Origin: an uncultured Treponema sp. | GTDB taxonomy: Bacteria > Spirochaetota > Spirochaetia > Treponematales > Treponemataceae | Assembly: GCA_937894335.1 (NCBI GenBank) | Contig: CALCRU010000044.1 | Location: forward strand, 5,211-69,210 | Direction of reading: 5' to 3' | DNA length: 64,000 nt | Shown: in pieces, positions 6,221 to 13,932 of the stretch | Layout: every line of letters begins with the position of its first letter | Position numbering within the stretch: the first letter of the stretch is position 1 | Notes under the pieces: generated by a model | Seen by the model: the letters and a program-made list of their open reading frames with translations, nothing else | Database searches by the model: none | Told to the model about the DNA's origin: nothing | Program-made: the position numbers and the translations under genes

Positions 6221-8289
6221 GCGGAACTGTCAGAACCTTTGCACCTGTGACAGATAAAAAATATCCTCTGCGCGCCGCTGTGTACGATGCATTCCGCAAA
6301 CGCAGTCCGCTTATCTCAAAGGCAAGAGCCTATGAGCAGATTGCAAATCAGTTCAACATTTCTGTTCCTACTGTTCAGCGTTATATCCGCAAAATGGAAA
6401 ACGGTTCTATGTTTGCCCTTCCGGAAGGAAGACAGGGCCGCCATGTTTATGCATGGGATGACGAAGCACTGAGTTTCTTTACAAACTTTATGCTTGCCGC
6501 CATTCAGCAGGTAGGCGGATGTACTGTGCGTAATGCTTACAACAACACAAAGGCAGAAGCTCAACGACAGGGCTGGCAGATTGGAAGCGAAGCAAGTGCA
6601 TACGTCCACGCCCGAAACATCAGCCCCGCAATGAAGCTTCTTGCAAAAGGCGGTCAGCGTGCTTTGGATAATATGTTCTACATCAGCCGCGACCTTTCTA
6701 AACTGTTACCTTTCCAGCTGATAGTCGGCGATCAGCACATCTTTGACTTCTGGTGTCTTAATCCAAATTCTACAGGCAAAAAGGATATGTACATCAGGGC
6801 AGAATGCTATCTCTGGCTTGATATGGCAACACGACTTGTGTACGGAATCAGCTTTGATATTGCTTATAACACTTATACCGTAACACGAGCCTTGCGAATG
6901 GGAATCAAAAGATTCGGTAAGTTTGAAAGCACCTACAACGATAACGGTTCAAGCGAAAAATCAAAGCTTGCAGACCAGATTGTAGAACGCCTGCAGAACT
7001 ACGGAGTACGTTTCCTGGACGAAGCAGATTTGTACCACGCCGACAACGGACGCTACATTGTCGAAGACACAGAGGGGCTTGTTGTAGACGTAGTTCCAAC
7101 AAAAGCTGAATGGGAAAAGCAGCACCGCAGAATCTTTGCCCGTGTAAAGAACGCAAAGACAAAACCAATCGAGCGATTCTTCAACACACTTGAACAGATT
7201 CTGCGTGACCAGTGTCTGCCGGGTCTTGTAAAAGGATTGGCAATTTCTGCACCAGAAGAAGAACAGGCAACAAAACGTCTGGAATGGCAAAAGCAGAACG
7301 GCTACATCCTTTCTTACGACGAGTTCATTCATCAGGTTGTTAAGGCAATCGACATCTACGAAAACCGCGTTCATTCTTCACTCGGCTGTTCACCAAAAGA
7401 AAAGCTTGAACAGTACAAGCGCGACGGCTGGATGCCTACCTTCATAGATCCTCGTGATGAAGCATACCTTTTCATGGAAAGCACAATGCGCCAGGTAAAA
7501 GGCGACAGAATCGAACTGAACGGAACAGAGTACATTGGTCCAGATTTAACACAGGAAATGATTCTGCAGAACCGCGGAACCCTTGTTGCTTACAACCGTC
7601 AGAAGATAGAAATCCGCTACGATCCGGAAAATCTTGACCTTGGTGTATTTGCAATTGAACCAGGAACAAATCACGCAATTGCGCTCCGTCCTGTAAAGAA
7701 GATTGACATGCTTGATGACCAGGAAATGCTCGAACAGCTCGAATGGAAAAAACGCAATATGCGGGCCGTTCAGGAAGCGTTTAAAACTGCCACACAAAAC
7801 AAGAACGTGCGTGTTCTTTCTGAGCCGCAGAAGTTTACAGAACTTCACACTGCAGAAGAACTTGCAGAAAAAGCAATGCAGAATCAGCTTGAATATACAA
7901 AGCCGGAAACAGTAATTCCGACACCTGTTATAAAAAAAGCTGATGTGGAAAAAGAAGAAGTACGCGACATTCCACTTGCAGTAAGCAGACGGAAAGAAGA
8001 TTTTGGAACAATGCCACAATCTTACAACCGTCGCGAAGAGAGCCTTTCACAGGAAGATTTCCTGGAAACTCTTGCTGCACGAATCGGAAACGAAAATGTA
8101 CTTCGTGCCCACGGTAAACCGGTATTCTACACCGACCGCGAGCGTTATGAATACATCTTGAATCAGTTCTATTCAGGCGAACATTTAAGCCGAGAAGATT
8201 CTGATTTTAAGTTTGATTATGAAAGCAAAATGACACCCAACGAAGAAAATTATTTTGCCTCATACATCAAAGAAAAATTTCACAGATAA
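6217..8289 (+). CDS. Phage transposase, MuA type (DDE)
   Basis: The 690-residue protein has an N-terminal DNA-binding part with a helix-turn-helix (about residues 35-60, YEQIANQFNISVPTVQRYI). The DDE integrase-fold core has Asp172 (VGDQHIFDFW), Asp242 (YNDNGSSE) and Glu319 (KPIERFFNTLEQ). A beta-barrel region and a charged C-terminal tail follow; in Mu the tail contacts MuB and ClpX. Length is close to that of MuA (663). It catalyses strand transfer of phage ends into target DNA, both on infection and in replicative transposition. All three catalytic residues are present, so the enzyme looks intact. MuB lies 18 nt downstream. Confidence 0.93.
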   Translation: MSGTVRTFAPVTDKKYPLRAAVYDAFRKRSPLISKARAYEQIANQFNISVPTVQRYIRKMENGSMFALPEGRQGRHVYAWDDEALSFFTNFMLAAIQQVGGCTVRNAYNNTKAEAQRQGWQIGSEASAYVHARNISPAMKLLAKGGQRALDNMFYISRDLSKLLPFQLIVGDQHIFDFWCLNPNSTGKKDMYIRAECYLWLDMATRLVYGISFDIAYNTYTVTRALRMGIKRFGKFESTYNDNGSSEKSKLADQIVERLQNYGVRFLDEADLYHADNGRYIVEDTEGLVVDVVPTKAEWEKQHRRIFARVKNAKTKPIERFFNTLEQILRDQCLPGLVKGLAISAPEEEQATKRLEWQKQNGYILSYDEFIHQVVKAIDIYENRVHSSLGCSPKEKLEQYKRDGWMPTFIDPRDEAYLFMESTMRQVKGDRIELNGTEYIGPDLTQEMILQNRGTLVAYNRQKIEIRYDPENLDLGVFAIEPGTNHAIALRPVKKIDMLDDQEMLEQLEWKKRNMRAVQEAFKTATQNKNVRVLSEPQKFTELHTAEELAEKAMQNQLEYTKPETVIPTPVIKKADVEKEEVRDIPLAVSRRKEDFGTMPQSYNRREESLSQEDFLETLAARIGNENVLRAHGKPVFYTDRERYEYILNQFYSGEHLSREDSDFKFDYESKMTPNEENYFASYIKEKFHR

Positions 8290-8307
8290 CACATAGGAGA
8301 AGAAATT

Positions 8308-9192
8308 ATGGATTTAAGGAATTGGATTGAAAACAACAGACTTTCCATGCAGGAAGCAGCCCGCATAATCGGCGTTGATAAATCTCAAATCGTCAAAATC
8401 TGCCAACATAACTACCCAAACTGGCAAGAAAAAGAACTTGAGTATATCGAGCGCCTCAAGAATGCGGGCTACACAAACAGTATACCACAAGGTATTGCAA
8501 TTGATACAGACGTGCTGGTGCTTACGCCAAGCGTTTCACGCTTCAAAGCTCTTGCAGATGACCTGATTGCGCCGGAAGGAACGCTCTCAAGCTCTATCGG
8601 AATGGCAATCGGAACCGCCGAGCGCGGAAAAACACACTCAGCAAAATGGTACGTTCAGGAAAATCAGAATGCAGCTTATGTTCTATTTGTGGACGGCTCA
8701 ACCAAAACACAACTCATGCGCGACATCTGCGAGGCCGTTGCACACACAAGGCCACACAGCTTTGGTGAATGCCTTACCGTACTTGAAGAAAACTGCAAGT
8801 ACACAAGACGGCTTGTAATCATAGACGAGGCCGACAAGCTCCCTGTCCGCTATCTTGAGATTATCCGCGCCGTAAACGAACGCTGCCAGCTTCCGTTCCT
8901 TCTCGTAGGAGAGGAAGGGCTTAAAACAAAAACAGACAGAATCCCGCGCCTCAGAAGCAGAATCAGAAATCCTATAGTTCTCTTCGACCGCGCCCAGGCA
9001 GTAGATGTTGCCGCCTATTACCACGAAGCAGCCGGAATCGAAATCAACAAAGATACAGCCGACAGACTTGTGCGTCATGCTCAGGGAGGCTTCCGCTCAA
9101 TTGTCAACGACTCAATCGCAATCAGCAAGATGGCAAAAGCTTCTGGACTTGCCACCATCACCGACAACATGCTCGACAAGCTTTGTGCATAG
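8308..9192 (+). CDS. Transposition target-selection ATPase, MuB type
   Basis: The 294-residue AAA+ protein has an N-terminal helix-turn-helix (about residues 11-36, MQEAARIIGVDKSQIVKICQ). A Walker A motif lies in GTAERGKTHSAK (about 107-118) and a Walker B in RLVIIDEADKL (about 171-181). MuB binds DNA in an ATP-dependent way, delivers target DNA to MuA and protects the phage from self-integration. Its place directly after the transposase is as in Mu. Size is close to MuB (312). No disruption is seen. Confidence 0.92.
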   Translation: MDLRNWIENNRLSMQEAARIIGVDKSQIVKICQHNYPNWQEKELEYIERLKNAGYTNSIPQGIAIDTDVLVLTPSVSRFKALADDLIAPEGTLSSSIGMAIGTAERGKTHSAKWYVQENQNAAYVLFVDGSTKTQLMRDICEAVAHTRPHSFGECLTVLEENCKYTRRLVIIDEADKLPVRYLEIIRAVNERCQLPFLLVGEEGLKTKTDRIPRLRSRIRNPIVLFDRAQAVDVAAYYHEAAGIEINKDTADRLVRHAQGGFRSIVNDSIAISKMAKASGLATITDNMLDKLCA

Positions 9193-9201
9193 GAGGGTAA
9201 G

Positions 9202-9618
9202 ATGGATAACCGTTCAAACAGAAGCCGCTTAATCAGCAAAATACACGCACAGAAAAACGCTGCAGGACTTGATGATGCAACCTACCGCATCATCATCTCC
9301 GGGGCCAGCGGAAAGCAGAGCTGCACCGAATGTTCCATGAAGGAGTTGAAGCAGATTTTTACAGACCTCAATTCCGTTCTTGAAAAACAGGGCAAGCAGA
9401 CATTCCGCTATTATCCGCGATGGGAACAGCCAACGCTTAAAGATGCCGTAACCGCAAGAGCAAAGAAAATCCTTGGAGAAGACTGGCAGAACCGTTTAGA
9501 CAGCTTCGCAAAATCCAAGTTCTCAAAGGAAAGCTACACTCAATGCGATGGCTCTGAACTTCGCCGCATCATGGCTTTCCTTACGGTAGAGGAGCGCAGG
9601 GAGCGTGGAGCAGAATGA
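9202..9618 (+). CDS. GemA/Gp16-family regulatory protein
   Basis: The 138-residue protein has the features of the Mu Gp16/GemA family. There is an N-terminal IHAQKNAAGLDDATYRIII segment, a central GKQSCTECSMKELKQI region, and the end of the domain with RIMAFL. In Mu, GemA is linked to modulation of host gene expression and DNA supercoiling. The gene follows MuB by 9 nt, as in other transposable phages of Gram-negative and spirochaete hosts. The family call is good; the molecular role is poorly defined. Confidence 0.85.
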   Translation: MDNRSNRSRLISKIHAQKNAAGLDDATYRIIISGASGKQSCTECSMKELKQIFTDLNSVLEKQGKQTFRYYPRWEQPTLKDAVTARAKKILGEDWQNRLDSFAKSKFSKESYTQCDGSELRRIMAFLTVEERRERGAE

Positions 9619-9965
9619 AAGAATCCTGGCTGTTCTCTAAGGACGAAATGTCTCAACCCCCGCTGACAGAAGAGCAGAAAAAAAGCCTCATCCGCCGGAT
9701 AATCGACAGCGCGCAGATGGGCTTTCAGTACATGTACAAGGTCAAGGAAGCCGCCGGACTACTCCATATTACCTACGACGAAATCCAGACATTGCTCAAC
9801 TACTACAAGCTCGACTGCATCGTAATCCGCGACACAATCATCCGCATCCCCTGGTGGAGCCTTGCCGAATACCTCATAGACCCCGCTGAGGATGTCGAAG
9901 CAGCCTTTTACGCATACTTAAAAACACTTCCGCACAAAAAGCCGGAAGAAAAGAAAACTGCATAA
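9615..9965 (+). CDS. Helix-turn-helix/excisionase-like early protein
   Basis: The 116-residue protein overlaps gemA by 4 nt. Residues about 41-80 (VKEAAGLLHITYDEIQTLL, then IIRIPWWSLAEYL) resemble the winged helix of small excisionase/MerR-like proteins, in which a helix-turn-helix is followed by a short strand wing. A DNA-binding regulatory job in the middle of the early operon is plausible. There is no recognised named homologue. Confidence 0.6.
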   Translation: MKESWLFSKDEMSQPPLTEEQKKSLIRRIIDSAQMGFQYMYKVKEAAGLLHITYDEIQTLLNYYKLDCIVIRDTIIRIPWWSLAEYLIDPAEDVEAAFYAYLKTLPHKKPEEKKTA

Positions 9966-9981
9966 CGCAGAAGGAACCCAA

Positions 9982-10272
9982 ATGAAAAATAATCTTGCAG
10001 ATTTGAATAATCATCTTTTTGCAATGCTTGAAGAATTAGAAGATGACGAACTCGACCAGGACACACAGAAGCTTGAAAAAACACTGAAAAAAGCGAGGGC
10101 AATAAGCTCCATTTCTTCTCAGATTCTCAAAGTTGCAAATGTACAGATCCAGGCAATAAAGACAATGGAAAATTGCAATCTTTTAAATAAAGATATGCCA
10201 GCTCTCCTGGCAATTAAAGACAGTTCAACAGAATCAGCATCACGCCAGAAGCTTCTTGGAGGTGTGAAATGA
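9982..10272 (+). CDS. Small helical phage protein found before HNH genes
   Basis: The 96-residue acidic helical protein (NHLFAMLEELEDDELD at the start, long Lys/Glu helices after) matches the general look of a small protein that stands directly before HNH endonuclease genes in many phages. Its end overlaps the HNH gene by 4 nt (ATGA), so the two are coupled. Its function is unknown; acting with or regulating the nuclease is an inference from the conserved pairing. Confidence 0.65.
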   Translation: MKNNLADLNNHLFAMLEELEDDELDQDTQKLEKTLKKARAISSISSQILKVANVQIQAIKTMENCNLLNKDMPALLAIKDSSTESASRQKLLGGVK

Positions 10273-10871
10273 AAGAAGAACGCTATCCACCACATATACG
10301 TAAATTCCTGATTGAAAATAACAAGGGTAAATCAGCCAGGGAAATCACAGAGCTTTTGAACACAACCTTTGGCAAAGATTACACAGTTGCAGGAATAAAA
10401 GGATTACGCGCCAGAATGCATCTAGTCTCAGGACTTACAGGACATTTTGAAAAAGGCCATGTTCCAGCCAACAAAGGAAAGAAAGGATATTGTTCTCCCG
10501 GATGTGAAAAAGGATGGTTCAAAAAAGGACATATTCCTCATAATTGTGTACCTGTAGGAACAGAAGCTATGACAACAGACGGATATTTAAAAATCAAAGT
10601 AGCGGAGCCGAATCAATGGCGTTTCAAGCACATAATGGAATGGGAAAAGCACAAGGGTAAAATTCCTGATGGCTACATGATTAGCTTTAAAGACGGCAAT
10701 CATTACAACTTCAGTATTGAAAATCTGATGTGCATTTCCAGGAGTGAAAATGCAATTCTGAATCATCAGAAACTCAGATCCGAATCTGCAGAACAAACAG
10801 AAACCGCCGTTATCCTGGCTAAACTAAAACACAAAATCCAGCAGAAAAACAAAGGAGGACAGAGCAAATGA
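10269..10871 (+). CDS. HNH endonuclease
   Basis: The 200-residue protein has a DNA-binding N-terminal part (KGKSAREITELLNTTFGKDY, about residues 16-35). Two lysine/glycine-rich motifs follow (HFEKGHVPANKGKKG and WFKKGHIPHN), typical of phage-borne HNH nucleases. The C-terminal HNH core has the His in FKHIMEWEKHKG (about 119), the SFKDGNHYNFSIENL motif (about 135-149) and a final catalytic-region segment. Such enzymes nick or cut DNA and may be homing-type or act in phage replication. No zinc-binding Cys pair is obvious apart from the central Cys residues. Confidence 0.82.
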   Translation: MKEERYPPHIRKFLIENNKGKSAREITELLNTTFGKDYTVAGIKGLRARMHLVSGLTGHFEKGHVPANKGKKGYCSPGCEKGWFKKGHIPHNCVPVGTEAMTTDGYLKIKVAEPNQWRFKHIMEWEKHKGKIPDGYMISFKDGNHYNFSIENLMCISRSENAILNHQKLRSESAEQTETAVILAKLKHKIQQKNKGGQSK

Positions 10872-11053
10872 CATTGAAATTTATAAGCAGCGATGACAAG
10901 GATTCCGTAGAATGCAAGGACTTGTGCTACGGAGAAATAATGGTTCTGATGTGCCGCATTTTGTGCGACGATAACTGGAAATACCAAGTTATCCCGGACA
11001 AAGAAGAGGAAAAGAAAAATGATGTTAGCCATAGTGGAGAGAAATTATCATGA
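10868..11053 (+). CDS. Small hypothetical phage protein
   Basis: The 61-residue frame begins 4 nt before the HNH stop and ends in an ATGA overlap with the next gene, a tight coupling that supports translation. It is acidic, with four cysteines around the centre (VECKDLCYGEIMVLMCRILC), which might bind a metal. I do not recognise it. Confidence 0.5.
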   Translation: MTLKFISSDDKDSVECKDLCYGEIMVLMCRILCDDNWKYQVIPDKEEEKKNDVSHSGEKLS

Positions 11054-11247
11054 CAAAACCACAGAAACGAAACCGCACATTTGTCGAATGGTACGAAAAC
11101 GCAGGCTGCGGACGACAAATTTGTATCGGAAAAACTGAAGAAGAAAAACTGGAAATTGCTTTTGTTGAGGGAATGAAAGTTGTTTTAACTTGTTTCGGAC
11201 TTTGTAGGAAATCTACAAAAAAAATGCTTATGGCCAAGGAGAAATGA
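11050..11247 (+). CDS. Small hypothetical phage protein
   Basis: The 65-residue basic protein starts in an ATGA overlap with the preceding gene and ends 3 nt before the next. It has a FVEWYENAGCGRQICIG segment and a central hydrophobic patch around MKVVLTCFGLC. It has four cysteines but no clear motif. No function can be given. Confidence 0.5.
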   Translation: MTKPQKRNRTFVEWYENAGCGRQICIGKTEEEKLEIAFVEGMKVVLTCFGLCRKSTKKMLMAKEK

Positions 11248-11250
11248 ACA

Positions 11251-11622
11251 ATGCTTAACTTTATACTCACAAATTACTGGTGGAATGAATATGAATCAGG
11301 AAGAAAAACACATGAATACCGCATCAGAAACGCTTATTGGGATCCAAGAGTCAGAAATGCGCTTATCCAAAAATTCGGTGAAGAAAAAGGATTCAACTTC
11401 TTTAGAAAGCTTACAACACCATCTTCGACAAAAGAAATCTCTGCCATAGAATTCCCCAAAAACTTAATCTTGCCCTGCCGATTCAGACGCGCTTACACAT
11501 CAAAATTCGGCTTGGCAAGCATCCCTTCAATCTGCATCAAAAACGGAAAAGACACCGACTTAAAAGCAGATGATTGGGTATACGACTTTGAAATCAGTGA
11601 CTTTTCATGCTTACCATTCTGA
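11251..11622 (+). CDS. Hypothetical phage protein, possibly ASCH-like
   Basis: The 123-residue protein opens with FILTNYWWNEYESGRKTHEYR. This resembles the start of ASCH/PUA-like domains (strand, helix, SGxKxxExR), which bind RNA or modified nucleotides. The rest (FPKNLILPCRFRRAYTS, then WVYDFEISDF) would fit the later strands of the barrel. The ASCH assignment is tentative and rests on the opening motif. The gene is codirectional with the early operon. Confidence 0.5.
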   Translation: MLNFILTNYWWNEYESGRKTHEYRIRNAYWDPRVRNALIQKFGEEKGFNFFRKLTTPSSTKEISAIEFPKNLILPCRFRRAYTSKFGLASIPSICIKNGKDTDLKADDWVYDFEISDFSCLPF

Positions 11623-11643
11623 GCATAAATACAGGGAGGAAAA

Positions 11644-11952
11644 ATGAACATAATCAGCGACAACGATATTGATGAAGACCTTGCAAAACAGTTCCTTTCA
11701 GCAACTTATGATGGCATAAATTTATTGCCCCAAGTTCCCGAAAGGTTAACAGAAAACCTTGTGGCGGCAATACTTAATGTTTCTGAACCCACCATAAAGC
11801 GAATGAAAGAGGATAAGCAAATTGAACTAACTAAGTCTTCTATCTTGTCTTATATTAGAGGTAATTTTTTAGCATGCCGGCCCCTTGATATGACCAGTTC
11901 GGCGAATAAAACCACCCCGAATAGCCCCATCTCCCCCCAGATGACCCCATAA
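11644..11952 (+). CDS. HTH-like protein, last gene before the prophage end
   Basis: The 102-residue protein has a probable helix-turn-helix (about residues 37-60, LTENLVAAILNVSEPTIKRM) and a low-complexity Pro/Ser/Thr tail (ANKTTPNSPISPQMTP). GGGAGG precedes ATG 11644. It ends about 50 nt before the prophage-cas12a junction and so is the outermost gene at this end. An excisionase-like or late-activator role is conceivable, but nothing in the sequence proves it. Confidence 0.55.
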   Translation: MNIISDNDIDEDLAKQFLSATYDGINLLPQVPERLTENLVAAILNVSEPTIKRMKEDKQIELTKSSILSYIRGNFLACRPLDMTSSANKTTPNSPISPQMTP

Positions 11953-12003
11953 AAAACATCACCTTTTCTTATAATTTTAAATCAAAATTTTTTGAAAGTG
12001 ACA
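11953..12003. other. Predicted right end of the prophage at the cas12a junction
   Basis: This AT-rich noncoding stretch runs from the last phage stop to ...TTTGAAAGTGACA at 12003. Read inward it begins TGTCACTTTCAAAA, matching the TG...CA termini of Mu-type elements. The first base of recognisable Cas12a coding sequence is 12004. I saw no convincing repeated transposase-binding sites inside it. The exact boundary could be a few bases off. Confidence 0.6.
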
Positions 12004-13041
12004 ATTGCGGAACTCAAGGAAGGTTATCTTTCTGCTGTAATTCATCAGCTTACAAAACTCATGATTGAATACAATGCCATTGTCGTTATGGAAGATTTGA
12101 ACTTTGGCTTTAAGCGAGGGCGATTCCATGTGGAAAAACAGGTTTATCAGAAGTTTGAACACATGCTTATTGATAAGCTTAACTATCTTGTGTTCAAAGA
12201 CCGAGGTTTAACAGAAGCGGGCGGTGTTTTAAACGGCTATCAACTTGCGGGACAGTTTGAAAGCTTCCAGAAACTTGGAAAGCAGTCTGGCATGCTCTTT
12301 TATGTTCCTGCTGGATATACTTCAAAAATTGATCCGAAAACTGGTTTTGTAAGCATGATGAACTTTAAAGATTTGACGAATGTTCACAAAAAACGTGCGT
12401 TTTTCAGCAAGTTTGATGATATTCATTTTGATGATGCAACCGGCTCTTTTGTGTTCACATTCGACTATAAGAATTTTGATGGCAAAGGAAAGGAAGAAAT
12501 GAAACAGACAAAATGGTCAGTGTATTCCAAAGACAAGAGAATTGTTTACATCTCCAAAACAAAATCTTATGAAGATGTTTTGCCTACTGAAAAATTAAAG
12601 ACTCTGTTTGAAAATGCCAGACTTGAATATGCGTCGGGAAATAATCTTATTGATTCAATTATGGAAATTGGCGCGGATTTAAAAGACGGAGCAAAGCCTT
12701 CAAAAGAAATTGCAGATTTCTGGGATGGGCTTCTTTATAATTTCAAGTTGATTTTGCAGATGCGAAATTCAAATTCCAAAACAGGAGAGGATTACATTAT
12801 CTCTCCAGTTATGGCAGATGATGGTACTTTCTTTGATTCACGTGAAGAATTCAAAAAAGGAGAGAATGCAAAACTTCCTGTTGATGCAGACGCAAACGGT
12901 GCATATCATATTGCGCTTAAGGGATTGTCGCTGATAAATAAGATAAATCTTGCAGATGAAGATGAACTTAAGAATCTAAAAATATCAATGAGTAATGCTG
13001 ACTGGTTCAAGTTTGCGCAAGAGAAGGCTTATGAAAACTGA
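12004..13041 (+). pseudogene. cas12a: cas12a, C-terminal part only, cut by the prophage
   Basis: The fragment encodes about the last 345 residues of Cas12a (family length about 1250-1300). It starts at IAELKEGYLSAVIHQL and carries RuvC-II with its catalytic Glu (IVVMEDLNFGFKRGRF). The Nuc region and RuvC-III (VDADANGAYHIALKG) follow, and the 3' end is natural. The REC, WED and PAM-interacting parts and RuvC-I with its first catalytic Asp are missing, so no crRNA-guided cutting is expected from this piece. An in-frame TTG at 11992 could start a short product, but no good ribosome-binding site is visible. The rest of the gene should lie beyond the left end of the prophage. Its stop overlaps the next frame. 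Confidence 0.93.
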
Positions 13042-13321
13042 CGAAGACAAATCCCTCCAGCAGATAAAGCTTTTTGAAGACAGTAAAATCCGCTCGGTTT
13101 GGGATGAAAAAGAAGAGCAGTGGTATTTTTCTGTGGTGGATGTGGTAGCCGTTCTTACGGAAAGCGTGAATCCCCGGGACTATTGGTTCAAGATGAAAAA
13201 GCGCGTCCATTCAGAAGATGGAATTGAGTTGTCGACAATTTGTCGACAACTGAAAATGCAGTCTCCTGATGGAAAAATGAGTGAAACTGACGCCGCAAAT
13301 GTTAAGGCTCTTCCACGATGA
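13031..13321 (+). pseudogene. BRO-N domain fragment between cas12a and cas4
   Basis: The 96-residue frame shows the BRO-N fold found in phage antirepressors. It has KIRSVWDEKEEQWYFSVVDV near the start, VLTESVNPRDYWFKMKKR in the middle, then the STICRQLKMQSPDGKMSETD segment. Full-length relatives continue for well over 100 residues more, whereas this one stops at ANVKALPR, so it is probably a remnant. The ATG overlaps the end of cas12a by 11 nt and the stop lies 8 nt before the possible GTG start of cas4, so it sits neatly inside the cas operon. Whether the short product is made is unknown. Confidence 0.7.
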
Positions 13322-13338
13322 TTTGAACGGTGACCAGG

Positions 13339-13920
13339 ATGGAACTCTACCTAAAAATCAGCTACCTGAATGATTTTATTTTCTGTCCTCTTTCCATTTA
13401 CTATCATCAGTTGTACGGTGAACTTTCGGAGCGCATGTATTACGGAAGCGCGCAGTTAGACGGAAAGGCAGCACATTCTGCGATAGACGAACAGCGTTAT
13501 TCAACTCACAAAAATATTTTGCAGGGAATGGACATTTATTCCAGCGAGTACAACCTGTGTGGCAAAATAGATTTGTTCGATACAGAAAAAGGACTTTTAA
13601 CTGAACGCAAAAAACACATCGACACAATTTATGATGGCTATATTTTTCAACTCTATGCTCAATGTTTGTGTTTAAGAGAAATGGGCTACACGGTAAAGTC
13701 AATGCGTTTTTATTCCAGTGATAACAACAAAGTGTATCCTGTTGCACTTCCTGAAGAAAACAAAGAAATGCTTGAAAAATTCAAGGCGACAAACAAGGCA
13801 ATGCAAAGTTTTTTGCCTGCTTCCTATGAGCCCGAAAATGAAGACAAGTGCCGTCATTGCATTTATAACGATTTTTGCGACAGGCCTCTTGCGCCAAAAG
13901 CCTATTGCGGCGGTTTTTAG
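13339..13920 (+). CDS. cas4: Cas4 exonuclease, type V-A
   Basis: The 193-residue protein starts KISYLNDFIFCPLSIYYH and contains the RecB-like nuclease motifs GKAAHSAID, GKIDLFD and TERKKHIDTIYDGYIFQLYAQ. It ends with the cysteine cluster CRHCIYNDFC. With the Cys of FIFCP this makes the four ligands for the iron-sulphur cluster. Cas4 trims and orients prespacers, selecting those with the proper PAM before Cas1-Cas2 integrates them. ATG 13339 is chosen because family members start close to the KISYLND motif; GTG 13330 is an alternative. No defect is visible. Confidence 0.9.
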   Translation: MELYLKISYLNDFIFCPLSIYYHQLYGELSERMYYGSAQLDGKAAHSAIDEQRYSTHKNILQGMDIYSSEYNLCGKIDLFDTEKGLLTERKKHIDTIYDGYIFQLYAQCLCLREMGYTVKSMRFYSSDNNKVYPVALPEENKEMLEKFKATNKAMQSFLPASYEPENEDKCRHCIYNDFCDRPLAPKAYCGGF

Positions 13921-13932
13921 CGGAGCAAGTTT

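Larger units (their letters stand above)
1..12003. mobile_element. Mu-like transposable prophage, right part (left end outside window)
   Basis: The segment carries a LexA-like repressor, a Ner-like regulator, a Gam homologue, a DDE transposase of the MuA type, a MuB-type ATPase and a GemA/Gp16 protein in Mu order, plus a lysis cassette. That makes it a transposable phage rather than a simple transposon. The right boundary is placed at about 12003: the sequence there reads ...AAAGTGACA, so the element would end in the CA expected of Mu-type ends, and cas12a coding homology begins at the next base (ATT, Ile). The 5-bp target duplication cannot be checked because the left end is outside the window. 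Structural genes are not seen and presumably lie to the left. The element is confident; the exact end base is inferred. Confidence 0.88.

Noticed and set aside
11992..13041. The cas12a remnant as a free-standing miniature nuclease started at TTG 11992
   Set aside because: It lacks RuvC-I with the first catalytic Asp and all crRNA-binding parts, and no ribosome-binding site precedes the TTG.
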